Assembly (NCBI GenBank): GCA_002633025.1
Contig: NMRB01000042.1
Location: 817,381-881,380, forward strand
DNA: 64,000 bases
Direction: 5' to 3'
DNA from: Notospermus geniculatus
Lineage: Eukaryota; Nemertea; Pilidiophora; Heteronemertea; Lineidae
Positions 1 to 7,268 of this stretch are shown piece by piece (the stretch's first letter is position 1; each line of letters begins with the position of its first letter). Below the pieces are notes generated by a model that made no database searches, was not told the origin of the DNA, and saw only the letters and a list, made by a program, of their open reading frames with translations. Both the position numbers and the translations under genes were made by a program.

Positions 1-1043
1 CAACATCATTCCTGGCACCATTCTGATTCCCAAGAACACTAACTTCTCAACCATACAGACTAGACTGTTGACGTATGATACTTGGTCCACCTCCAACAAG
101 ATGACACCAAACGAACTCGCCGACGCTGGATTCTATTACACAGGTATGTGAAGTATTCCTTTATGGGTCACTGGGTGTTTCTACTGATTAGAATTTTCGG
201 TTACATATTTGATTGATGATGTTGTTTCAATGAATTGCAGGTTCAGGTGATAATGTCAGGTGCTTTCACTGTGACGGTGGTTTGAAAAACTGGTTATCCG
301 TTGATGTACCATGGGATGAACATGCCAAATGGTTCCCTCGTTGTGGATTCTTGCAGAGAGAAAAGGGGACTGAATTCGTTCTTCAAAAAATGGGACACAA
401 TAATGCGCAGACCCCAGCCGGGAGACCGAACCGAGGTTCCAGTGGACAGGGAAGTTATGACCCGAGAAGGGAAGGAATCGTAGAAAGACCAATCCCACCA
501 AATATGAAACGGATTGAAGCTCGTGAAGTGAGGGCCAGGTTCGACACGGAGTCTTCAAAAATGCTTATCAGCATGGGATACGAGGAAGCAGTCATTAAGT
601 ATGTCATTCTGGAACGCTTGAGAAACTATGCTGATGATTTTTCGAGCGTTCAGCACCTGTTCGAAGCAGTGTTAGCCGAGGAATGGAGACTGGAAGAAAA
701 AGGAATTGTATTCTATGAGAATATTCTCCAACAAGAGTTTGAAAGACGGTTGCCAATTATTCATCCAAACGTTGGAACTCCTAGGGCCGAGCAAAGAGCA
801 ACTATTCTGGCGCAGGGCACGTCGTCATCACTGGAGATACCAGATGACGATAAGTTGCTCTTGGATCAAAATCGCCAGCTGAAGGAGCAGACAACCTGTA
901 AAATTTGTATGGATGATGAAATCAGCATGGTGTTTGTCCCCTGTGGCCACATTGTTGCATGCGTCAACTGTGCTTCCGGTCTCGTAACCTGTCCAATTTG
1001 TCGGAGACCAATCACTGGTACGATCCGCTCAATTTTTTCATAG
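1..1043 (+). CDS. Inhibitor-of-apoptosis protein, BIR-UBA-RING, 5' end outside window
   Basis: Two exons are visible. Exon a covers 1-143, read from base 2. An intron runs 144-240 (donor GTATGT, acceptor TTGCAG), and exon b covers 241-1043. The intron splits a Gly codon (phase 1) inside the BIR domain, between the segment ending in GFYYTG and the zinc-binding segment [12 protein letters not shown]; the later His and Cys of the BIR (EHAKWFPRC) follow. A UBA-like segment ([12 protein letters not shown]) lies near base 580. A C-terminal C3HC4 RING ([23 protein letters not shown]) lies at about 898-1010. BIR proteins bind caspases or IAP antagonists, and the RING adds E3 ubiquitin-ligase activity; both are cytoplasmic family functions. 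Oyster herpesviruses carry several IAPs, but the intron gives this copy a cellular look. The start codon lies left of the window. Function is inferred from domains only. Confidence 0.9.
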
Positions 1044-1091
1044 GGTTACTGACACGTCTACAGACGAGGTACAGTCGTTTACTGGTTTCTA

Positions 1092-1215
1092 TCATGTGCG
1101 GAGTATACAAACTATGAATGTAACATTATAGTTACGGACGGATACCGCTGTTCAGTTCCGTCATGTGCCGGTATACAAACTATGAATGTGCGCACTATAG
1201 TTACGGACGGATACC
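1092..1215. repeat. Direct repeat upstream of RING gene
   Basis: A segment of about 45 bases occurs twice, at 1103-1146 and 1171-1215, sharing GTATACAAACTATGAATG and then TATAGTTACGGACGG. The preceding bases (TCATGTGC) are also shared. It lies in the short gap between the IAP stop and the RING start, so it is probably a duplicated promoter element, or a recombination scar at the border between the intron-containing IAP and the compact viral genes. Confidence 0.6.
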
Positions 1216-1255
1216 ATCATGTCTTTCTAGAGGAACTGACCAGAGAACACTTAGC

Positions 1256-2275
1256 ATGGATATACAAGTCGACGTGGACGAAACTTTGACGGAATGTCTC
1301 GACGTGGACGAAACTTTGACGGAATGTCTCTTGGTGACTGCACTCATGGACCACAGGATAAAACAACGGGGTAAGATCGACAGAGAGAAACTTGTCAAGA
1401 TCGGCATCGACACCGTCAAGGGGAGGATAAGCGACGAGACGTTACTGGTGCTGAGGGACATCGCGGTCAGATCGGTCAGTTGCAAGGAACGAACGGACGA
1501 AGACAATATGACCGAAGAAAAATCGACCACTTGTCAAGTGTGTGTCAATGCCTTCAATAAGCAGTGTGTGAAGTGCACTTATTTTCCGTGTGAACACGAC
1601 ATATATTGTTTGTCCTGCACGACCAAGCTTGATACATGCCCGCTGTGTCGGGAACGCATCGACTACACCGTGCCCCACACCGATCGTCGGATGGCGGAAC
1701 GTGTGGCTAAAAAGATACGGAGGGAGATCGCGAACGCTGGCGACGAGATGAACGATGGCGACGAGATGAATTCACCAACCCAGCGTGTTCAGTTGGAGAG
1801 TGAAGAGTACAACACGGAGACTTCCGATGAAGAGGAATTGTCATATGACAATGAATCACTGGACTTGTTTTCTGACAATGACTCGCCGGACCTGTTTTCT
1901 GACAATGAAGCACCGGACTCGACACCAGTGATCAGAAACAATGAAGTACCAGACTCAACACCAGTGAACAGAAACAATGAAGCACCGGACTCGACACCAG
2001 TGAACATAACCGACGGTTCCACACGGTTCAACATTGTACTGTCGATTCCGTCAGTGTCCCGGTGGAGGAGGAGACGGAGGAGAAGGAGGAGGAGGAGTAG
2101 AATACATACGCAGCCACATACCCAGCCACGGACAAGTCTTCCACGCCGTCTGGTATACACAGAAGACACGAGAAATAACCGTGCTCAACGACAAACGGGA
2201 GCGACGGAACGCGCTGTTCATCTTCGGTCCATCCCTCTTCACTTCGAGTGTAATATTTGGACAGCACCTGAATAA
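1256..2275 (+). CDS. RING-finger protein (paralogue of the gene at 30019-31335)
   Basis: The frame opens at 1163, but the ATG at 1256 gives a start resembling the paralogue. A 13-residue block (DVDETLTEC...) is duplicated at the N-terminus. A conserved helical segment follows (LVTALMDHRIK to DIAVRSVSC). The RING lies at about residues 93-135, with CQVCVNAF, CEHDIYCLSC and CPLCRERI. The C-terminal half is low complexity: acidic DNDSPDLFSDN-type repeats, PDSTPV repeats and a run of about ten arginines near 2062-2098. The likely role is a viral E3 ubiquitin ligase acting on host or viral targets; substrate is unknown. The stop lies inside an AATAAA polyadenylation signal at 2271. The N-terminal half and RING are clearly related to the gene at 30019-31335, showing family expansion within the element. 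Confidence 0.78.
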   Translation: MDIQVDVDETLTECLDVDETLTECLLVTALMDHRIKQRGKIDREKLVKIGIDTVKGRISDETLLVLRDIAVRSVSCKERTDEDNMTEEKSTTCQVCVNAFNKQCVKCTYFPCEHDIYCLSCTTKLDTCPLCRERIDYTVPHTDRRMAERVAKKIRREIANAGDEMNDGDEMNSPTQRVQLESEEYNTETSDEEELSYDNESLDLFSDNDSPDLFSDNEAPDSTPVIRNNEVPDSTPVNRNNEAPDSTPVNITDGSTRFNIVLSIPSVSRWRRRRRRRRRRSRIHTQPHTQPRTSLPRRLVYTEDTRNNRAQRQTGATERAVHLRSIPLHFECNIWTAPE

Positions 2276-2276
2276 A
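2271..2276 (+). terminator. Polyadenylation signal AATAAA
   Basis: AATAAA overlaps the TAA stop of the RING gene ending at 2275, as is common in compact nuclear DNA viruses. Confidence 0.55.
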
Positions 2277-2419
2277 ATGTTCATATATTCCTATTATTTG
2301 TTAGTTGTCGTTGTCCGTCTACGGAGGTCGTGAATGTATGCCCATGTTTTCGCTTTTTTGTGGCGCGAGTCCCGTCTGGTCAAAGTCCGATTACTTACCA
2401 CGTATTGACATCAGTACAA

Positions 2420-4366
2420 ATGGCGTCGTCACTATCTTTGGATACGTCGTCGAAGGTGACGTTACTCTCCGACCCGAGGCAACTGTACGATTGTGTGACG
2501 GCCGTGAACAAGGTGTGTGAAGTGTCAAGAGAGACGGAACGAACGATACCCGTGGATTTGAGAATGTTGTGTAGTTCCAAAGATCACCACAGAGAAGCGT
2601 CGTTCGCCAAAGTGAAAACAATGCGCATCTGGTCGCCATGGCAATTGTGGACTGAGGCAGTCGAATCTACGACGTACGACTACTTTGACAATCAACTGCT
2701 GAAATATATGCCGCTGACGATAGAGTGGAAACGTGGCCGTTTTGCCGACGTCTACTCCCAAATTCTGCACCTTCATGACACGTTCATGGAAGAGCACTTT
2801 GAGACGGGCAGGAGAGAGGGACCGACTTTGGACACTGTACACAGTTGGTGCGTCGACACGAAAACGGTGGTGGACGCGACATTATCCTTACGAGGACAGT
2901 ACTCTGACGATGAGGATCTACCGAAGGGACACACGCCGGAAACCCAAGATGACATTTACTCAGCGATGGGACTGCTCCAATTTATAATCGATGGTGTCGT
3001 CGACAGGTCTGATCTAAATCCCGACCTGTTAAAACTTATGCTCGTAGATCAACAGAAAATTGGTGTGCTGCCAATCAAGGAATTTGCTCGATCGACCGTA
3101 CATCAACCATTGACTCGACTTTTGTTGGAAACCGCATTCAGACTGTATTTGGTGTTCGAAAACGTCATACATGTAAACTTCACCGGTGTACTATTCGTGC
3201 CTGGTACCGTACACTTGATGGTTTACGAAGTCGACAGATCGTTCGTGCTGGCGATAAGTTCCAGTTCGTGCCAGATGTGCACCGACACTCGTCTAATGAA
3301 TGTGATGACCGTCGGTGTGATTGACGGATACTCTACATTAGTGCAGACATACCGACCAACGATGTCCGATGACCTACCCATGACGACCACGATGCAGGGC
3401 GACTACCGGATGATTCGGTTCACGCCATTTGGAATACATGAGGCCATGATGGTGTTCGTGGTCGCACCATTGCCATTATGTCGAGTTGAAGAGAATGGAT
3501 GCGTGGACGTGGATGGACTAGTGGACGCATTGATCGGTTCGGCGTTACGACATCATAAACACTTAGATTGGTACGCGTCGCCAAACAATGGAAAACTGGT
3601 GGTCGGAGCACCGCGGATACCAAGGAACCGGATCGATCACTGGTTGGCGGCGTGCACAGACGTCCTGGCAAAACACACCGAGCTAATTGGACGACGGAAG
3701 AGAGATGAAGACACAAGGAGACAGTTAGCTGACGCTTACGGAATAGGGGCAGGTGAAGTTGAAGAGTCGGGTGGCGGAGGTGAAATCGTAGAATTATCAA
3801 TTCACGAACGCCAGAGGCTGTGCAGACTAGCATTTGTTATGTTTGTGAACAAGTCGGTGTTATATCCACTGTTCAACATACACGACGACCAGTACAAGTT
3901 TGATGTTATACCGCAGGAGTTTGTCGTTTTCAACGAAGACGACGAGGGACGGTATTGTGACATCAATACGATTGCTGCCAAGAGTGTTATCTTGCCTCGT
4001 TTTGTGCAGCAAGAGGAAAGATCGTACACGATCGCTAAATTGTTCAGAGACTTTACCGTTCCGCCCGAAGGGATAGATGCAATGCCAGATGACATCTACT
4101 TCTTGCTGTATTTTGGAAGATCTAACCAACAGAACAAACTGTGGCTGATAAACGTTATATCAAAATTCAACGACGTTGACGTGGGAAAAGTGTTCAACCC
4201 CATGTACTCGGCGTTGGCACATTACGACTTTGCATATTTTTCCAACTCTGACAATACGGATCGCGATGTCTTGGTACAGACTTTGTTTAACAGTCGTCCT
4301 GCGAAGCAAGCGATAGCCGAAGCAGAAGTTATGGCAAGAACTATGTGGGACAAACTTGGAGGATAA
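2420..4366 (+). CDS. Unknown 648-residue viral protein
   Basis: The frame is open from ATG 2330. The ATG at 2420 has a better context (ACAAATGG) and a typical MASS start, so I prefer it. I recognise no domain. The protein is mostly globular, with no signal peptide and no clear membrane segment. There is a Gly-rich acidic linker (ESGGGGE) near residue 460 and a C-terminal helix rich in Ala and Met. AATAAA at 4432 probably ends its transcript. Codon use and packing resemble the neighbouring viral genes. It could be a tegument, capsid or replication accessory protein; nothing visible decides this. Confidence 0.7.
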   Translation: MASSLSLDTSSKVTLLSDPRQLYDCVTAVNKVCEVSRETERTIPVDLRMLCSSKDHHREASFAKVKTMRIWSPWQLWTEAVESTTYDYFDNQLLKYMPLTIEWKRGRFADVYSQILHLHDTFMEEHFETGRREGPTLDTVHSWCVDTKTVVDATLSLRGQYSDDEDLPKGHTPETQDDIYSAMGLLQFIIDGVVDRSDLNPDLLKLMLVDQQKIGVLPIKEFARSTVHQPLTRLLLETAFRLYLVFENVIHVNFTGVLFVPGTVHLMVYEVDRSFVLAISSSSCQMCTDTRLMNVMTVGVIDGYSTLVQTYRPTMSDDLPMTTTMQGDYRMIRFTPFGIHEAMMVFVVAPLPLCRVEENGCVDVDGLVDALIGSALRHHKHLDWYASPNNGKLVVGAPRIPRNRIDHWLAACTDVLAKHTELIGRRKRDEDTRRQLADAYGIGAGEVEESGGGGEIVELSIHERQRLCRLAFVMFVNKSVLYPLFNIHDDQYKFDVIPQEFVVFNEDDEGRYCDINTIAAKSVILPRFVQQEERSYTIAKLFRDFTVPPEGIDAMPDDIYFLLYFGRSNQQNKLWLINVISKFNDVDVGKVFNPMYSALAHYDFAYFSNSDNTDRDVLVQTLFNSRPAKQAIAEAEVMARTMWDKLGG

Positions 4367-4431
4367 CACTTTGAGACACAAAAAGTGTACAGTTTCGCCT
4401 CGTATGATGATAGACAGACTATGATCAGTTA

Positions 4432-4437
4432 AATAAA
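4432..4437 (+). terminator. Polyadenylation signal AATAAA
   Basis: AATAAA lies 66 bases after the stop at 4366 and 30 bases before the next ATG at 4467. Confidence 0.5.
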
Positions 4438-4466
4438 ACTGTGAAATTTTACGCATTTGCGAGAAC

Positions 4467-5174
4467 ATGTCCAGGAAACGGGGAGTGATACAGCTGAACC
4501 TACCCGATGAATTCGAACCATCCACGAAGAAACGGAAGCTTCAGAAAGACGTTACAGACTACATCCCGAACGACAGAATCTCTTTGGTAACCACTGATGA
4601 GACGTCCAAGTCCAAGATAGATACTAACCGTTTGTCTTCGGATAGTCATACTAAAGACGTTATCTTCGATGAAGACATTGATCTCTCCGACGATGTTCGA
4701 ATAATCAAGGACGAAGACAAGAGGATCAATTTGAAAATTGAAATTGACAACGACGAATATTATAACCAGCACCTTACTAACGATTCCTACAACAGACAGT
4801 CTTCAGATGATAACTCCGAGACGTTCACGGAAAAGACTAATTTGTCTTCGGATAGTCATAGTAAAGACGTTATCTTCGATGAAGACATTGATCTCTCCGA
4901 CGATGATGTTCCACTAATCAAGGAAGAAGACAAGAGGATCAATTTGAAAATAGAAATTGGTAACGACCAATATTATAACCAGTACCTTACCAACGATTCC
5001 AACAACAGAAACTCTTCAGATGACAATGTCGAGACGTTCACGGAAAAGATTAGATGCGACAAACAGAGAAAGAATCGGAATAGACATCGTGAGAGATATG
5101 TTATTTGTGAGAGAGATGGAACGATAAGGTACATTTCCGATCTCCGGGAATTGATACATAAACGGACTAAATGA
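4467..5174 (+). CDS. Acidic tandem-repeat protein, unknown
   Basis: A 235-residue, very acidic, Ser/Asp-rich hydrophilic protein. A segment of about 70 residues is present twice (period about 210 bases, starting near 4631 and 4841). Each copy carries KDVIFDEDIDLSDD, a KDEDKRINLKIEI-type stretch, YYNQ and SSDDN. The N-terminus has a basic patch (STKKRKLQK) that could be a nuclear localisation signal. The C-terminus is basic, then RELIHKRTK. The stop overlaps the ATG of the Bcl-2 gene (ATGA at 5171-5174). Acidic repeat plus nuclear signal suggests a nuclear interaction protein, but no family is recognised. Confidence 0.6.
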   Translation: MSRKRGVIQLNLPDEFEPSTKKRKLQKDVTDYIPNDRISLVTTDETSKSKIDTNRLSSDSHTKDVIFDEDIDLSDDVRIIKDEDKRINLKIEIDNDEYYNQHLTNDSYNRQSSDDNSETFTEKTNLSSDSHSKDVIFDEDIDLSDDDVPLIKEEDKRINLKIEIGNDQYYNQYLTNDSNNRNSSDDNVETFTEKIRCDKQRKNRNRHRERYVICERDGTIRYISDLRELIHKRTK

Positions 5175-5716
5175 CGTCATATCGTACGATCCATCTATCA
5201 CATGAAATTGCACAGAAAGTCGTGCGTGGGTACACGGCACAAACGACAACTGGAAGAAACCTGGTATCGAAGTATGAGAAGACTATGATTCGCGCCGTCC
5301 AGGAGGTCGTTGAAAACGAGGACGCTCTTGTGAATACATCAGGACTGACGCTAATGAATATCGTGAATACATCAGGACTGACGCTAATGAATATGCAAGA
5401 TACGTTTATCACAAACATGGACAGGATATTACGCCATGGAAAGATCAACTGGCGCCAGATTGTGATATGCTACGCACTTGCTTGTCGTATGGCCATTTAT
5501 GTAATACAACATCGCCATTCAGATCCGTTCATAGAGATGTTGATAGTAACGTGTGGAAAATACGTAGCCTTGAAGTTTGGTAAATGGATTGACGATAATG
5601 GAGGATGGGAATCGTTTGTGGACCTGTACGAAGCGGATGTTCATGCCAACACACCATGTGAAAAACTTAAGCAATGGTTCAAATGTAGCTCGACGGTAAC
5701 TTCATTGTTTCCATAG
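5171..5716 (+). CDS. Viral Bcl-2 homologue (first copy)
   Basis: A 181-residue protein with both diagnostic Bcl-2 signatures. BH1-like KINWRQIVICYALA lies at about residues 91-104 and BH2-like WIDDNGGWESF at about 139-149. The spacing of about 45 residues fits the Bcl-2 fold. An 11-residue block (VNTSGLTLMNI) is tandemly duplicated in the region before BH1, where family loops are variable. No convincing C-terminal membrane anchor is visible. Family knowledge: such proteins sequester pro-apoptotic BH3 proteins or Bax/Bak at mitochondria and delay death of infected cells. A second homologue lies at 49303-49950. Translation start overlaps the upstream stop. Confidence 0.85.
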   Translation: MTSYRTIHLSHEIAQKVVRGYTAQTTTGRNLVSKYEKTMIRAVQEVVENEDALVNTSGLTLMNIVNTSGLTLMNMQDTFITNMDRILRHGKINWRQIVICYALACRMAIYVIQHRHSDPFIEMLIVTCGKYVALKFGKWIDDNGGWESFVDLYEADVHANTPCEKLKQWFKCSSTVTSLFP

Positions 5717-6287
5717 ACTGAGCGGATGTGTACTTAGCTCATTGTTTCCATAGACTGAGCGGATGTGTACTTGACTCCAACGTTTTTTTGCAGTTATCCT
5801 CCGTGACTAAGAGCAATGTGATAAGTCAGATAAGTAACCCCTTGGTACCTTTCATCGGAGTCGTTTGTGACTGAATGTAACCCGACCTATTTTGTCGCAA
5901 CTGTTGGTAACTTCATCGCATTCGTTGAAAACCCCTCCTTGGTATACTTCCCCGGATCCGCTTGCGACTGAACTGTCACCCAACCTGTTCTGTCGTAACT
6001 GTTGGTAACTTCATCGGATTCGTAGTAACCCCTTGGTACCTTCCCCGGATCCGCTGCGACTCGAATATAACCCAACCTGTTCTGTCGTAACTGTTGGTAA
6101 CATCATCGGATTCGTAGTAACTCCTTGGTACCTTCCCCGGATCCGCTGCGACTCGAATATAACCCAACCTGTTCTGTCGTAACTGTTGGAAACTTCATCG
6201 GAATACCTTCGCCGGATCTGCTTTAACTGGAATGTAACCTGACCTGTTGTGTCGTAACTGTGTTGTGACTTTGAGCATTATCAATCA
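5717..6287. repeat. Tandem GTAAC-rich repeats in intergenic region
   Basis: No gene is seen. A 39-base unit containing CATAGACTGAGCGGATGTG is duplicated across the Bcl-2 stop (about 5706-5780). From about 5825 to 6262 there are roughly five units of 92-98 bases (unit marks CTGTTGGTAAC at 5901, 5999 and 6091, with a variant at 6183). They contain GGTAACTTCATCGG, CCCCGGATCCGC and CCAACCTGTTCTGTCGTAAC. Related GTAAC-rich sequence appears in the introns at 16838-18780 and near 36740-37200. Confidence 0.8.
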
Positions 6288-7178
6288 ATGACAATCATGG
6301 AGTGGTACGAACAGAATCTAGACGGCGATACTGTGTTACATTTGAGTTTGATATCGGACAACCCGTGTATTGTTGGAAAAGTGGCGCATGTGGACGTGCT
6401 AAATATCGTCAATTATATGAATCAAACACCTCTAACTCTGGCCATATTATGCAACAACGTATATGCGACGAGACAATTGATTCTTCTGGGGGCCGAAATA
6501 GACTATACTGACAGACACGGAGACACCCCGTTGATCACGGCGTGTAAAGTCGGAAACTCCGTATTGACAACTGCCATAATCCAACCAATCGACGAAAAGG
6601 AAGTGTATGGTTGCGACAGATCGTTTCCACCTCCAGAGTCCAGACTGGTCACGGGAAAACCGTTAGTAGACGTGGAGTACATGAACAGACTCAATTACGA
6701 GGGTTACGCTGCAGTGCATGAAGCGACTAAAAAAAATGATATCGACACGTTGCAATGTATATTAAGATATGGAGCTGATCCTAATGTACAGACCGGTAAG
6801 GAAGGTAAGAGTTGTTTACACTTGATGATAGAACGGGCAGATACGACCTTGGAAGATCTCCACCGGTTTCTAAATGTAACTATGGAAGCTGGATTGGACA
6901 TTGATCAACCCACTTGGTACGGCGTATCGCCCATACAGACGGCGGACGAACGTGGCCTTGCGGACGTTGTAGAATGCCTCGTGAGGTACGGAAGCAACAG
7001 AGAAGACATCTCGTGCCGAGAAATACTTGAGAATGGCATCACAGACGATGTCGACGACGTCGAGTTGAAGGTGGAGCTGATGAGTATTGAAGATGATTTT
7101 CATATATGGAGACCAGTTAAAACGCAAAAACCGATGACGTCGTACCACCAACAATCGCGATGCTCAAGTAACCGATAA
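6288..7178 (+). CDS. Ankyrin-repeat protein, IkB/Cactus-like
   Basis: A 296-residue protein made largely of ankyrin repeats. Recognisable units are GDTVLHLSLI (about residues 13-22), NQTPLTLAILCNN followed by LILLGAEIDY, HGDTPLITACKVGN (about 83-96), YAAVHEATKKND with ILRYGADPN (about 141-166), CLHLMIERA, and GVSPIQTADERG with LVRYGSN near the C-terminus. The order and the long insertion between the third and fourth repeats resemble IkB and Cactus. Expected role, by analogy with viral IkB mimics, is cytoplasmic retention or inhibition of NF-kB/Rel factors. No N-terminal phospho-degron of the DSGxxS type is visible, which would make it resistant to signal-induced degradation. Another ankyrin function remains possible. 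Confidence 0.8.
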   Translation: MTIMEWYEQNLDGDTVLHLSLISDNPCIVGKVAHVDVLNIVNYMNQTPLTLAILCNNVYATRQLILLGAEIDYTDRHGDTPLITACKVGNSVLTTAIIQPIDEKEVYGCDRSFPPPESRLVTGKPLVDVEYMNRLNYEGYAAVHEATKKNDIDTLQCILRYGADPNVQTGKEGKSCLHLMIERADTTLEDLHRFLNVTMEAGLDIDQPTWYGVSPIQTADERGLADVVECLVRYGSNREDISCREILENGITDDVDDVELKVELMSIEDDFHIWRPVKTQKPMTSYHQQSRCSSNR

Positions 7179-7184
7179 CTAACG

Positions 7185-7197
7185 TTAGTCAGACTAA
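7185..7197. promoter_or_regulatory. Palindromic element TTAGTCAGACTAA
   Basis: A 13-base inverted repeat with six-base arms lies 17 bases before a TATA box. The identical 13-mer occurs at 43196-43208 and its 11-base core, with the opposite central base, at 19208-19218. All are upstream of rightward genes. Confidence 0.4.
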
Positions 7198-7213
7198 GCC
7201 AGTGTTGCCATTG

Positions 7214-7219
7214 TATAAA
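7214..7219 (+). promoter_or_regulatory. TATA box of the 7269 gene
   Basis: TATAAA lies 55 bases before ATG 7269. The gap also has a directly repeated GTGGCCTAATCGTGCAT. Confidence 0.5.
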
Positions 7220-7268
7220 ATGCCTCGTGAGCTGTGGCCTAATCGTGCATGTGGCCTAATCGTGCATA

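Noticed and set aside
2034-2333. Overlapping ORFs on both strands around the Arg run
   Set aside because: The low-complexity GGAGGA-type sequence leaves all frames open; the RING gene frame is the supported one.
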